Below are positions 1 through 8,488 of a stretch of 64,000 nt of DNA, in pieces. The DNA lies in the NCBI GenBank assembly GCA_000014925.1, contig CP000474.1, forward strand, positions 1,116,001-1,180,000, read 5' to 3'. Origin of the DNA: Paenarthrobacter aurescens TC1. GTDB taxonomy: Bacteria; Actinomycetota; Actinomycetes; Actinomycetales; Micrococcaceae. Made by a program: the position numbers and the translations under genes. Numbering within the stretch: the first letter of the stretch is position 1; each line of letters begins with the position of its first letter. The notes under the pieces were generated by a model, which saw only the letters and a program-made list of their open reading frames with translations, was not told the origin of the DNA and ran no database searches.

Positions 1-122
1 CCGCTCACCAGCACGGCGACGACGGCGGCAATGACGGCCATGAGGACGCCGCGGAGAATACGCACGGCTGTTCCAGTGCGTCGGTGCCTGGGCGCACGCG
101 CTGCTTCCCGCTCCGGGTCCAC
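1..122 (-). CDS. N-terminus of a membrane-anchored protein (partial)
   Basis: The gene runs off the left edge; about 41 residues are visible. I place a GTG start at 122 because GGAG lies 4 bases upstream. The visible part is a basic, Arg/Pro-rich cytoplasmic leader of about 20 residues followed by a hydrophobic stretch of Ala/Val/Ile/Leu that would form a signal anchor or first membrane helix. No family can be named from this fragment. An internal ATG in the hydrophobic stretch is a less likely start. Confidence 0.5.
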   Translation of the reverse strand, partial: MDPEREAARAPRHRRTGTAVRILRGVLMAVIAAVVAVLVS

Positions 123-207
123 GGTTCTCCATTCCTGATGCCCTGATCACGCGGGGCAGCGCGGAGGACGAACCAACATTACGGTCTCCGGACCGAGCCG
201 TCCAAAC

Positions 208-1371
208 TTAGACGATAGCCGCGCCGAACGCCAGACCCAGCCCGTACGTGGCCGCCGCCGCTCCCAGGCCAATGGCAAGCTGCCGCAGCCCGCGGCTCAG
301 CGGCGAGGTTCCGGACAACAACCCGACGACGGCGCCAGTCGCCAGAAGCGCGATGCCCACCAGAACGCCGGCCACCAGCAAGGCGGCGATGCCCGTCATG
401 CCGAAAATGAACGGGAGGATGGGCACGATGGCGCCCGAGGCGAAGAAGCAGAAGCTGGACATCGCAGCGCCCCATGCCGAACCCACGGACTCGTGGTCGT
501 CAATGGGTGGCTTCTCCGGCTGCAAGGAGAGGCTTGGGTCGCAGTCGCAGCTGAACAGTCCCATGCGCTCGGCAGCGCGGTGCTCCGCGGCTTCGCGCGT
601 CATGCCCCGGGCCAAGTACACCAGGACCAGTTCGTTGTGCTCGATGTCCAACGACGGCGCCGCGGTCAGAGTGGCCTGCGTGGGCAAAGTGGCATTAAGG
701 AGTTCCCGCTGTGAGCGGACTGAGACGTATTCGCCCGCACCCATGGACAGCGCACCGGCCAGGAGACCCGCCACGCCACTCATGAGCACCACGGGGCTGG
801 GCACTCCGGTTGCGGCCATGCCCATGACCAGGGAAAGGTTGCTGACCAGGCCGTCGTTGGCGCCAAAAACGGCAGCGCGGAACGTTCCGGAGAGCCTGTT
901 GCGACCACGCGTGGCAAGGCCCCGGACTACTTCTTCGTGGATTTGTTCATCTGCCACCATGGCAGGCGTCGCGGCAGGTTCGGTTCCGTACGGGGAGCGG
1001 CCTTCAGCGCGCTGCGCAAGGGCGAGCACAAACACGGAGCCGAAGTTACGGGCCAGGAAGCCCAGGAACCGGCTGCGGCTGGACGCTGCCTTGGGCATTC
1101 CGGCGTGCTCGCCAAGGAGCTTGAGCCAATGGGCCTCGTGCCTGCCTTCGGCCTCGGCCAAAGCGAGCAGGATTTGGCGTTCTTCGCCGTCGCGCCGCTG
1201 GGCAAGCTCCCGGTAGACGGCGGCCTCGGCACGCTCATCGGCCAGGTACTGGCGCCACCGGCGGATGTCCGCGTGCGAGGGAGGCGCGGCTGCTGATTCG
1301 GGGGCTGCTGAGCCGGGGGTGGGGTCCGGAGCTGGGCTCGACGAACTGTGGGATTCCTGGTGCATCTGCAC
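208..1371 (-). CDS. Ferritin-like domain + VIT1/CCC1 family transporter
   Basis: A 387-residue two-part protein. Residues about 33-150 look like a ferritin/rubrerythrin-type four-helix domain with metal-ligand style positions E49, E75-x-x-H78 and E142-x-x-H145. Residues about 160-387 are a VIT1/CCC1-type membrane domain, with the GANDGLVSNLSLV first-helix motif, a small CDCD-containing loop and C-terminal Gly/Ala-rich helices. The VIT family moves Fe2+/Mn2+ out of the cytoplasm, and the ferritin-like part probably senses or binds the metal. The GTG start at 1371 has AGGAG five bases upstream; an ATG two codons later is possible. The N-terminal 30 residues are Ser/Pro/Ala-rich and probably disordered. 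The gene stands alone. Confidence 0.85.
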   Translation of the reverse strand: MQMHQESHSSSSPAPDPTPGSAAPESAAAPPSHADIRRWRQYLADERAEAAVYRELAQRRDGEERQILLALAEAEGRHEAHWLKLLGEHAGMPKAASSRSRFLGFLARNFGSVFVLALAQRAEGRSPYGTEPAATPAMVADEQIHEEVVRGLATRGRNRLSGTFRAAVFGANDGLVSNLSLVMGMAATGVPSPVVLMSGVAGLLAGALSMGAGEYVSVRSQRELLNATLPTQATLTAAPSLDIEHNELVLVYLARGMTREAAEHRAAERMGLFSCDCDPSLSLQPEKPPIDDHESVGSAWGAAMSSFCFFASGAIVPILPFIFGMTGIAALLVAGVLVGIALLATGAVVGLLSGTSPLSRGLRQLAIGLGAAAATYGLGLAFGAAIV

Positions 1372-1620
1372 TTTGTCTCCTGTGCTGGGTGGGGTAGTTG
1401 CGGCCCCATTGCACGCCCCACACTACCGCTTATCCGCGCGGATTTTTGGCTGGTATTCCTCAACTGGAATGTTCGGTGCACCGTAATTTCCTTGACCCTT
1501 GCCCGTGCCGGTGCTCAGATGGAAGGACAGGGACGGGGCCCTCCCGCCACTGGATCCTGCATTCGGGTCAACGGGCCGAACCGGCCCGGCAGAACCGGCC
1601 CACGAGACGGAGGTTGCACC

Positions 1621-1812
1621 ATGAACACCACCGAATCACACGCCAACTACCCGGAGCGGACAACCATTGAGTCCGACCCGGCCTACGACTACGCCGAAGA
1701 CCAAGAAGTGGATGAGCCCTGGGTTGAGGAAGTGGACGCCCCCGAGGACGACGAACGTGTGGTCCCCCTCGACGAAACCGAAGAATTCCGCGACGAGGAT
1801 GAGGAAATCTAG
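1621..1812 (+). CDS. Small acidic hypothetical protein
   Basis: A 63-residue, extremely acidic protein (many Asp/Glu, some Tyr and Pro, no Cys) with no hydrophobic segment. It starts at ATG 1621 behind a GGAGG site. It resembles the small acidic, disordered proteins common in Arthrobacter-type genomes, but I recognise no family. The strong ribosome binding site and skewed composition support coding. Function is unknown. Confidence 0.55.
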   Translation: MNTTESHANYPERTTIESDPAYDYAEDQEVDEPWVEEVDAPEDDERVVPLDETEEFRDEDEEI

Positions 1813-2138
1813 GATGGATGGTCGCGGCTCAGTGTGAAGTGACGTTGGAGGCCCGCCCGCTTCCCGACGGCCGCAACAGTCACCGTCAGCGTCCTTGACG
1901 CCTCACACCAGCGCGTCGGCAGTATGGCTTTGGCCAATGCTTGCGCGATCAGCTGCGGCTCGGGATATGCGAACTTCCCTGTCCGGGCCTTTGTCGTGAT
2001 GGTCACCGTGCCAAGGAAGAGGTCGACGGCGGGAATCACCGGGACCGTGGGCGTTTTCGCCGGGGTTCCTGGTGCTTCCAGGATGCTGGGTGTTTTTGGG
2101 GTGCTTGCTGCCGGGGTGGTATCGCCTTGGTACGGCAA
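1809..2138 (-). CDS. Hypothetical protein, TTG start
   Basis: A 109-residue reading frame overlapping the end of the preceding + strand gene by 4 bases (convergent). The TTG start at 2138 is supported by AAGGAG seven bases upstream. The first about 40 residues are Pro/Thr/Ala-rich. The remainder alternates beta-like segments (TVTITTK, LTVTVAAV) with a helix-like AQALAKAI stretch. No family is recognised. An overlapping + strand frame exists at 1924-2223 but lacks a comparable ribosome binding site. Confidence 0.4.
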   Translation of the reverse strand: MPYQGDTTPAASTPKTPSILEAPGTPAKTPTVPVIPAVDLFLGTVTITTKARTGKFAYPEPQLIAQALAKAILPTRWCEASRTLTVTVAAVGKRAGLQRHFTLSRDHPS

Positions 2139-2318
2139 GGGACTGCTCCTTGGGAGAGTGCTCTTGCCCGCTCGGTTGTCTCTGGTCCGGGACGGGCCGC
2201 TTCCTCATCCGAACCACCCGTGAACATGGGGTTGGTGTGTGGCCAGTCGGAGCTTGGCACCACATCTCTTGAAGCTGGGACCACCCTATCCCATGGCTGC
2301 CCGGACGACCCGTTGCGA

Positions 2319-2706
2319 GGCCTGGTTTGTTGTGGGGCCTACTCTGCGCACTTTGGGGTGGTTTTGTTGTGTAGAGCGGGCCTTCCAAGGGGTGGGCGCG
2401 TGTTGCGGGGCCTGGTTTGCGCACTTTGGGGTGGTCTTTGCGTGTAGAGCGGGCCTTCCAAGGGGTGGGCGCGTGTTGCGGGGCCTGGTTTGTTGTGGGG
2501 CCTACTCTGCGCGCTTTGGGGTGGTCTTTGCGTGTAGAGCGGGCCTTCCAAGGGGTGGGTGTGTGTTGTGGGGCCTACTCTGCGCACTTTGGGGTGGTCT
2601 TTGCGTGTAGAGCGGGCCTTCCAAGGGGTGGGCGTGCGTTGTGGGGCCTGCTTTGCGCGCTTTGGGGTGGTCTTTGCGTGTAGAGCGGGCCTTCCAAGGG
2701 TGGGGG
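2319..2706. repeat. 73-bp direct tandem repeat array (about 5 units)
   Basis: The core CTTTGGGGTGGT recurs at 2351, 2424, 2514, 2587 and 2660, giving spacings of 73, 90, 73 and 73. The 90-base unit is a 73-base unit with a 17-base extra copy of the TTGTGGGGCCTACTC segment. Each unit carries GTAGAGCGGGCC and TTCCAAGGGGTGGG. Units are about 85-95 percent alike by eye. The array fills most of the 640-base gap between 2139 and 2780. Short open frames in several phases cross it, but they only re-read the repeat. There are no unique spacers, so it is not CRISPR. It lies just downstream of the symporter terminator. Confidence 0.9.
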
Positions 2707-2716
2707 CATAACGCAA

Positions 2717-2751
2717 CGGCGGCGCCGCCCCGAAAAGGGGAGGCGCCGCCG
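2717..2751 (-). terminator. Strong GC hairpin behind the symporter gene
   Basis: The stem CGGCGGCGCCGCCCC pairs with GGGG-A-GGCGCCGCCG around a GAAAA loop. It sits 30 bases past the stop of the minus-strand symporter. The minus side has only a weak T-tract, while the plus side is followed by a T-rich stretch. Confidence 0.7.
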
Positions 2752-2780
2752 TCGAACTTTGTTTGTTTCTTTGTGCCTGC

Positions 2781-4298
2781 CTAGGAAGCCGGCGTGGTGA
2801 GCTCTTCCTCTGCCACGCGGGTGCCGGCCACACGGTCCGTCCACGCCTTCATGACGGCCGGATCGGTGGGCTTGCTCAGCAGCGAGACCACTACGTACAC
2901 CACAGCCGAGGCGATCAAACCGAAGTAGATGGGCTCGTTGGCGTAGATGCCGTCAAGGGGAACTTCTGCGTTGATCTCGAGGATGATCATGGTGCCCAGG
3001 GTTATCACTGAACCGGCCGCCATGGACCATGCTGCCGCGATGCCCGTTCCGCGCTTCCACACCAAGCCACCGATGATGGCTACCAGCAGGCCGCCCACCA
3101 GGATGTCGTAGGCGATGGTCAGAGCGGCCACAACGTCCTTGGTGGAGATGGCGATGATGATGGCCACGATTCCCAGTCCGAGGACCCAGTAGCGGTTGGC
3201 CTTGACGTCGTGCTCAGGGTTGTCGGAGTCGGACGTGTCCACCTTCTTGCCGAACCAGCTGGCAACGAAGGGCATGACGTCGGCGCGGGCGACGGTGGCG
3301 GCAGCGATCAGTGCGCCGGAAGCCGTGGACATCATGGCGGCGACAGCTGCAGCGAGTACCAGGCCACCGATGCCGATGGGCAGGAGTCGGGTAGCCACTT
3401 CGGCATAGACGTCATCCTTGGCAGCGATCTCCACACCGGAGAGGGCCACGCTGGCCGCCATGCCGATCAGGGCACCGGCGAAGCCGTAAAGGATGCAGTA
3501 GACGCCAGCGGTAGCGCCGCCCCAACGGGCAACCGTGGGGGTCTTGGCGGTGAAGACGCGCTGCCAGATGTCCTGGCCGATCAGGAGGCCGAGTGTGTAA
3601 ACGACGAAGTAGGTGATGATCGTCTGAAGGCCGATGCCACCGATGTCGAAGAAGCTCTCATCGACGCGGGCGCGGATGCCGTCGAGGCCACCAGCAGCGT
3701 TCAGTGCGAAGGGGAGCATGAGGAAGAAGATTCCCACCGTCTTGATGACGAACTGGACCTGGTCGGCCAAAGTGATGGACCACATGCCGCCGATGGTGGA
3801 GTAGACCAGGACGATTGCGCCGCCGATGGCGATGGCGAGCCAACGCTCCCAGCCGAAGAGGACCACGAAAATGGTGGCGTAGGCGCCGGTGGACGTGGCA
3901 CACAGCATCAGTGTGTAGGCCAACATGACGATGCCCGAGGTCTGGGTTGCGGTGCTGCCGTAGCGGAGAGTCAGCATCTGGGAGACCGTGTAGATCTTGA
4001 GCTTCTGGATGGTTCCGGCGAACAGAAGGCTGAGCAACAGCACGCCTGAGCCGATGGCCACCACCAGCCACATGCCGGAAATGCCGAACTTGTAACCGAG
4101 GCCGACGCCGCCCACGGTGGATGCGCCACCGAGGACCACTGCGGCCATGGTGCCGGTGTAAAGGAAGGGTCCCAGGCGGCGGCCGGCCACCAGGAAGTCG
4201 CTGTTGTTCTTGGTGCGGGACTTGCCCCACCAGCCGAATGCCAGCATGGCGAGCAGGTACACCACCACGATTGCGATGTTTATAGCCGAAGATTCCAT
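2781..4298 (-). CDS. Sodium:solute symporter (SSS family)
   Basis: A 505-residue integral membrane protein of about 13 helices. The N-terminal GWWGKSRTKNNSDFLVAGRRLG and the following Gly/Ser-rich helix with GGASTVGG are typical of the SSS (PutP/SglT) family, which couples Na+ influx to uptake of sugars, amino acids, carboxylates or similar solutes. I start at ATG 4298, which has AAGGA six bases upstream; an upstream ATG at 4322 lacks this. The substrate cannot be read from sequence. It is divergent from the XRE-cupin regulator at 4565, and both share a 266-base control region, so regulation by that protein is likely. The first 40 residues contain the only long hydrophilic loop. Confidence 0.85.
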   Translation of the reverse strand: MESSAINIAIVVVYLLAMLAFGWWGKSRTKNNSDFLVAGRRLGPFLYTGTMAAVVLGGASTVGGVGLGYKFGISGMWLVVAIGSGVLLLSLLFAGTIQKLKIYTVSQMLTLRYGSTATQTSGIVMLAYTLMLCATSTGAYATIFVVLFGWERWLAIAIGGAIVLVYSTIGGMWSITLADQVQFVIKTVGIFFLMLPFALNAAGGLDGIRARVDESFFDIGGIGLQTIITYFVVYTLGLLIGQDIWQRVFTAKTPTVARWGGATAGVYCILYGFAGALIGMAASVALSGVEIAAKDDVYAEVATRLLPIGIGGLVLAAAVAAMMSTASGALIAAATVARADVMPFVASWFGKKVDTSDSDNPEHDVKANRYWVLGLGIVAIIIAISTKDVVAALTIAYDILVGGLLVAIIGGLVWKRGTGIAAAWSMAAGSVITLGTMIILEINAEVPLDGIYANEPIYFGLIASAVVYVVVSLLSKPTDPAVMKAWTDRVAGTRVAEEELTTPAS

Positions 4299-4413
4299 GA
4301 ACGGTCCTTGGAGCTGATGCACGGAGGTTGGGGTTTTCGACGATACTCCTGCGAAGCGTCGAAGTCTCTGTGCTGACGATTGGAGATTGGGGATGTGCTG
4401 TGTGCCTCACAGA

Positions 4414-4425
4414 CAACACTTGTTG
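4414..4425. promoter_or_regulatory. Candidate operator CAACA-CT-TGTTG
   Basis: A perfect 5-bp inverted repeat in the divergent region between symporter and regulator. Its ACTTGT half also appears in the palindrome at 8400-8413 in front of the ureohydrolase gene. Possible binding site of the XRE-cupin regulator encoded at 4565. Confidence 0.35.
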
Positions 4426-4442
4426 CCTATGAGGATATGTTG

Positions 4443-4466
4443 TGATGGGAGTAACAGTCAAGATCC
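4443..4466. promoter_or_regulatory. Motif shared with the ureohydrolase promoter
   Basis: TGATGGGAGT followed by A/C-ACA and GATCC. The same arrangement recurs at 8441-8465. A TATGTT box at 4436-4441 could be the -10 element of the regulator gene. See the copy at 8441. Confidence 0.35.
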
Positions 4467-4564
4467 TTTGGTCATGCTTCCGCGTATTCTGGCGCTCTTG
4501 GCCTGTCTCCCGGCTACTATTGCTCCAATGACAGGGCCACATGACAGGCCTGAAAGGTTCGTGA

Positions 4565-5140
4565 ATGAAGGCTCTACCCGTTGAACCGAGCAATATCCCA
4601 GTTGCCATCGGTTCCAGAATCCGCGCAGCCCGGCAAGCGCAGCGCCTCACCATCGAGCAAGTGGCGGATGCTACCGGATTGACCAAGGGCTTCCTCAGCC
4701 GTGTGGAGCGGGACCTGACGTCGCCGTCGGTTGCCTCGCTGGTCACTCTGTGCCAAGTGCTTTCCGTCTCCGTGGGCGACTTGTTCGCAGCTCCGGAGAC
4801 CCACCTGACCAAGCGCGACGACGGTCCCCGCATTTCCTTGGGCGGCCAGGGCATAGTGGAGCGTTTGTTGACCGCCCGCTCCGAGCGTCGCTTGCAGATC
4901 CTGCAGGCAACCATTGAGCCGCGTGGTCGCGGTGAAAACGAGCTCTACGCCGTGGACTGCGACGTAGACGTACTGCACGTGGTCAAAGGGCGGATCAAGC
5001 TCATCCTGACCAATGAAGAGTACGACCTCGAAGAAGGGGACACCCTCTCTTTCCCAGGCCGTGAACCCCACACCTGGATCAACCCCACGGACGAGACCGT
5101 CGAGGTGCTGTGGGTCCTGGTGCCGGCGGCGAGCCGCTAG
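4565..5140 (+). CDS. XRE-family regulator with C-terminal cupin
   Basis: A 191-residue regulator. Residues about 14-70 form an XRE helix-turn-helix (IGSRIRAARQAQRLTIEQVA, then TGLTKGFLSRVERDLTSPSV). Residues about 115-190 form a cupin barrel (DVLHVVKGRIKLIL, GDTLSFPGREPHTW) that usually binds a small ligand. The PuuR group has this architecture and often controls amino acid or polyamine catabolism. ATG 4565 is preceded by AAAGG. It lies between the divergent symporter and, 3.3 kb on, an agmatinase-family gene whose promoter shares sequence motifs with this control region. Control of both is a reasonable inference, and autoregulation is likely. Confidence 0.85.
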   Translation: MKALPVEPSNIPVAIGSRIRAARQAQRLTIEQVADATGLTKGFLSRVERDLTSPSVASLVTLCQVLSVSVGDLFAAPETHLTKRDDGPRISLGGQGIVERLLTARSERRLQILQATIEPRGRGENELYAVDCDVDVLHVVKGRIKLILTNEEYDLEEGDTLSFPGREPHTWINPTDETVEVLWVLVPAASR

Positions 5141-5168
5141 TTCCACCCTTCGCTGCGCTCCCTCCCGG

Positions 5169-6074
5169 TTAGCTCCGGTATTGGAGCCGGGGGAGTGGGC
5201 TGAACCCTGGAAACCCGGGGCTCACTGGTGCTAGGTTGCCCACCAACCGGGCAGGATCGTCACGACGCCGCTTGAGAACCGCCTGGATCTCCGCGATCAC
5301 GCGCTCCGGTTCGAACCAGATGACTTCCGGTGGGTACCTCAGGACCAAATACCCGTTGATGGTGGAGGCGTTGTTTCGTGCCAAGTCGTTGCGGAGGGAC
5401 TTTCTGTCGGAGTGAAACGCGAAGCCGTCCACTTCGACGATGAGGAATTCTTCGAGCAGGAGGTCGACGCGCCCGATGCCAGGTATTGCCACCTGGGCGT
5501 CGAAGGCAATTCCGTGTGTGCGGAGCAGGTGCTGTGCATCGACCTCCACAATGGACTCTGCACGCAGGTCGAGATCCTTGAGCGCGTTGAGGACGGGACG
5601 CGACCTGTCTCCACGCAGCTGTTCCTTCAGCAGGTCCAGCGGCACTCCGTGCAGTCGAATCGCCGAGACGGCCATTGCCGTTGAAGCGGGCGGCTCCAGG
5701 CAAGCCATGGCGTGAAGGACCACATCCTCCACCGCGGCGATTGGGAGGCTGGGATGGGGATCGAATCTGATGGTTCTGTGCCTGACGAAGCCGGTGCCGT
5801 GACCGTGATTGCATGCCAGATGGTGGAGATCAGGTGCTTTGCGTATCCACAATCCGTAGTGTTGGGCAGCGCTGGCGCAGGAGACATAGGAGTTGTAGCG
5901 GAGGGCAGTTGCCAACTCGGGTCTGTGCTCAGCAAGGATGAAGATTCCCCGCCGTGGTTGTTTCGCCCCCTGGCTTGGAAGGCGGGCGAGGTCCCTGCGG
6001 GAATAGCCTGCGGCCAGGAGTTGTCCGGTCCGAGCCACGCCGCCTACTTTTTTGAGGTACTGGAGGGCGTCCAT
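5169..6074 (-). CDS. AbiEi-like winged helix + DUF559 endonuclease-like protein
   Basis: A 301-residue protein of a type common in actinobacteria. The first about 60 residues (GGVARTGQLLAAGYSRRDLARL, then RRGIFIL) look like the winged-helix domain of AbiEi-type antitoxins. Residues about 200-275 (LLLEEFLIVEVDGFAFHS, DRKSLRNDLARNNASTINGY) match DUF559, a Vsr/PD-(D/E)xK-like nuclease fold with acidic residues in VEVDG. The cellular role of this combination is unknown, and no partner toxin is adjacent. It is convergent with the regulator gene, so it probably does not belong to the surrounding catabolic cluster. Confidence 0.75.
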   Translation of the reverse strand: MDALQYLKKVGGVARTGQLLAAGYSRRDLARLPSQGAKQPRRGIFILAEHRPELATALRYNSYVSCASAAQHYGLWIRKAPDLHHLACNHGHGTGFVRHRTIRFDPHPSLPIAAVEDVVLHAMACLEPPASTAMAVSAIRLHGVPLDLLKEQLRGDRSRPVLNALKDLDLRAESIVEVDAQHLLRTHGIAFDAQVAIPGIGRVDLLLEEFLIVEVDGFAFHSDRKSLRNDLARNNASTINGYLVLRYPPEVIWFEPERVIAEIQAVLKRRRDDPARLVGNLAPVSPGFPGFSPLPRLQYRS

Positions 6075-6293
6075 CGGACCAGTCCACAGGCTTCCAAGGT
6101 CTCAGGAAACGACGCACTTGCCGTATGTGGGCAACTCCTGCCGACGCTCCATCCCGGTTTGAGCCGCTGGTGGCAGCGCTCCTCCCCGGTTGCCGGAGCC
6201 CTTCGTTCCACAAGCCAAGCGGAACGCGCAAAATCCGGGGAGGGGCGCAGCCTGCGAGGGGACGAACCGGGAAGGAGCGCGCGGATCGGGCGG

Positions 6294-8267
6294 CTAGCCC
6301 ACGTGCACCCACGGCCGTCGGGTGATGTCAGGCTCGGCCTCCCTGAGCACTTCACGGGTCACCGGTGCGATCTCTCCCTCGCCGAAGAAGAGGAACTTGC
6401 TCAGGTTGGAGATCGGGTTTCCCTCGGTCCAGCGGAAGTAGATGTGCGGCATGAATCCTGTGACGTCGCGGATGTGGAGGAGTACTGCGGCCACGGTGTT
6501 CGGCACGTTGTTGCTGTGCACTTCCAGGATTTTGAACCCGTGCCTCAGCTTTCCCACAACCTGGAGCTCCTGTTCGAAGTCCGAGCTGTCGTCCACAATG
6601 ACCTCGATGAAAACGGCGTCGCAGTCAACGGGCAGGTGGCTGGCCTGCTGGGCGTGCTGAAGCTTCTCCCTGTATCGGCTGGCGCTGAGGTGCTTGGGCT
6701 CGTGGGCGATGATGCGCACGGGGCCGTCGCCGGCGTTCGCCGTGAATTCAAGGGCTTTCTCGTCCATCTTGATATGGGTAGCCCTGAGTTCGAAGGCGCG
6801 GCGCATCCGGGACGTGAAACTGACAACCAAGATGCCCAGGATGAAGAGGGCCGCAATCTTCAGGCCGTCGGGGCGCTCGATCGAGTTGACCACGGTGGTG
6901 TAGATGAACACGAGGGAGATCAGTCCGAAGCCTATGACTTGAGCCCGCTGCTTCTTTCGCCGGGCGGACAGGGTTACTGCTATGGAAGCTGAAGTAATCA
7001 GGACCAGCACGCCGGTGGCATAGGCGCCACCCTGAGCGTTGACATCCGCCTGGAAAATGATGGTGACGATGAAAGCTATGGCTGTGAACACCAGGACAAG
7101 CGGGCGGAGAGCCCGGGCCCATGCCGGCGCCATGCCGTAGCGGGGCAGGTAGCGGGGGACGAGGTTCAAGAGTCCGGCCATGGCTGACGCTCCGGCGAAC
7201 CAGAGGATGGCGATGGTGCTGATGTCGTAGACAGTTCCGAAGCCGTCGCCGAGGAACTTGTGCGCAAGGTAGGCGAGCGCGCGGCCTTCGGCCTTGCCGC
7301 CGTCCTGGAATTCGGCGGCGGGGATCAGCATGACGGTGGTGAAGCTGGAGGTGATGAGGAAGGAGCTCATGATGATGGCTGCGGTGGTCAGGAGCTTATG
7401 GGCACCTTTGATGCGGCCGGCAGGGTTGGCTTCGGTATCTGAGGCGTGGCCCTTGATCTGGGGCATGACGGCGACGCCGGTTTCGAATCCGGAGAGTCCC
7501 AGTGCCAGGCGTGGGAAGACCAGGAGTGCCAAAGCGATCATCATGATCGGATCTCCGTGGGAGGTGGTGAGCGCGCTCCACCAGTCGGTAATGACGCGGG
7601 ATTCGGTGAAGAGGTGGGTCATGGACACGGCGATCACCACGAGGTTCAGGGCAAGGAATGCGCCCACCAGCACCACAGCCACGTTGATGGCTTCCTTGAA
7701 CCCGCGCAGGAAGACGATGCCGAGGCCTGCGATCAGCGCGATCGTGATGACCACCTGCTGGCCTTCCAGGAAGTGCGGGGCGAAGGGGTTCTCGATGAGG
7801 TGGGCCGTGGCGTCGGCGGCGGAGAGCGTAATGGTGATCATGAAGTCCGTGGCGGCGAAACCAAGAAGAGCGAGGACGAAGAGCTTGCCTCCCCAGCGGG
7901 GAAGCAGGCGTTCAAGCATGGCGATGGAGCCTTCGCCGCGGGGGCTTTCCTTGGCTACGCGACGGTACACGGGGAGGGCGCCGGCCAGGGTTGCGAACAC
8001 CAGGAGCAGGGTGGCCAGCGGGGACAGCAGTCCAGCGGCGAGGGCGGCGATGGCCGGCTGGTAGCCGAGGGTGGAGAAGTAGTCCAGGCCGGTGAGGCAC
8101 ATGACCTTCCACCAGGATTGGGGTTTATGTGAGTCCGATGGGCGGCCGTGGGGGCCCTGCCGCTTCCCTGATGTGTCCGGCATTCCTTCCAGCAGCCATG
8201 GTTTGAGCTTGAAGGAATGTTTGGGCTTATCGGCTGGGTCGGCCGGAGGCCTCGTCAGGGTGGTCAC
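6294..8267 (-). CDS. APC-superfamily permease with cytoplasmic C-terminal domain
   Basis: A 657-residue transporter. After a hydrophilic, Pro/Lys-rich leader of about 50 residues come roughly 12 helices ([38 protein letters not shown]), which mark it as APC superfamily. A soluble region from about residue 505 to the end contains beta-strand-like segments ([26 protein letters not shown]). Long APC proteins with such a tail include KUP/KimA-type potassium importers as well as amino acid permeases, and I cannot decide between these. It is divergent from the ureohydrolase gene with a shared 220-base promoter region, so it may import that pathway's substrate. No c-di-AMP riboswitch was recognised in that region. 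Confidence 0.75.
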   Translation of the reverse strand: MTTLTRPPADPADKPKHSFKLKPWLLEGMPDTSGKRQGPHGRPSDSHKPQSWWKVMCLTGLDYFSTLGYQPAIAALAAGLLSPLATLLLVFATLAGALPVYRRVAKESPRGEGSIAMLERLLPRWGGKLFVLALLGFAATDFMITITLSAADATAHLIENPFAPHFLEGQQVVITIALIAGLGIVFLRGFKEAINVAVVLVGAFLALNLVVIAVSMTHLFTESRVITDWWSALTTSHGDPIMMIALALLVFPRLALGLSGFETGVAVMPQIKGHASDTEANPAGRIKGAHKLLTTAAIIMSSFLITSSFTTVMLIPAAEFQDGGKAEGRALAYLAHKFLGDGFGTVYDISTIAILWFAGASAMAGLLNLVPRYLPRYGMAPAWARALRPLVLVFTAIAFIVTIIFQADVNAQGGAYATGVLVLITSASIAVTLSARRKKQRAQVIGFGLISLVFIYTTVVNSIERPDGLKIAALFILGILVVSFTSRMRRAFELRATHIKMDEKALEFTANAGDGPVRIIAHEPKHLSASRYREKLQHAQQASHLPVDCDAVFIEVIVDDSSDFEQELQVVGKLRHGFKILEVHSNNVPNTVAAVLLHIRDVTGFMPHIYFRWTEGNPISNLSKFLFFGEGEIAPVTREVLREAEPDITRRPWVHVG

Positions 8268-8399
8268 GGTGTCCTTTCGTGCAGCAGGATGCTGCTTCCG
8301 CTAGGAGCGTATGGCCGCGTTCGACGTCGGGACCCCGGTTTTTATGGAATCTTTACGCCCGCTGTGACCGGCATCTCATGACGCACGCACTCAAATCTG

Positions 8400-8413
8400 A
8401 CTTGTAAACAAGT
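8400..8413. promoter_or_regulatory. Inverted repeat ACTTGT-AA-ACAAGT
   Basis: A perfect 6-bp arm palindrome 26 bases upstream of a TATGAT box (8439-8444) that fits a -10 element for the ureohydrolase operon. It shares ACTTGT with the palindrome at 4414-4425. Candidate operator for the XRE-cupin regulator. Confidence 0.45.
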
Positions 8414-8440
8414 GATGCTTATTAGGCAACTTTGAGTGTA

Positions 8441-8465
8441 TGATGGGAGTCACAACCAGTGATCC
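8441..8465 (+). promoter_or_regulatory. Second copy of TGATGGGAGT...GATCC motif
   Basis: TGATGGGAGT is identical to 4443-4452, and the following bases are similar (CACA versus AACA, then GATCC in both). It lies at the presumed transcription start of the ureohydrolase operon. Its equivalent lies 113 bases before the regulator gene. Confidence 0.35.
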
Positions 8466-8488
8466 ATCTACTCAAGGAGTGGCATATT

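Noticed and set aside
1924..2223. 99-residue plus-strand frame opposite the TTG-start hypothetical gene
   Set aside because: It lacks a ribosome site. The minus-strand frame has AAGGAG at ideal spacing, so it was preferred, with low confidence.
2239..2683. Plus- and minus-strand frames across the 73-bp repeats encoding Gly/Cys/Arg-rich repeats
   Set aside because: Because the unit is not a multiple of three, the same repeat is read in several phases. The frames have no ribosome sites.
2319..2706. CRISPR array
   Set aside because: The copies are directly abutting 73-base units with no unique spacers, and no cas genes occur.
5300..5320. T-loop-like GGTTCGAACC suggesting a tRNA
   Set aside because: It lies inside the DUF559 gene, and no acceptor stem or anticodon arm can be formed around it. 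No tRNA was found in the window.
8268..8430. c-di-AMP (ydaO-type) riboswitch upstream of the APC permease
   Set aside because: The permease class made this worth checking, but I could not find the conserved junction motifs in the 200-base leader.
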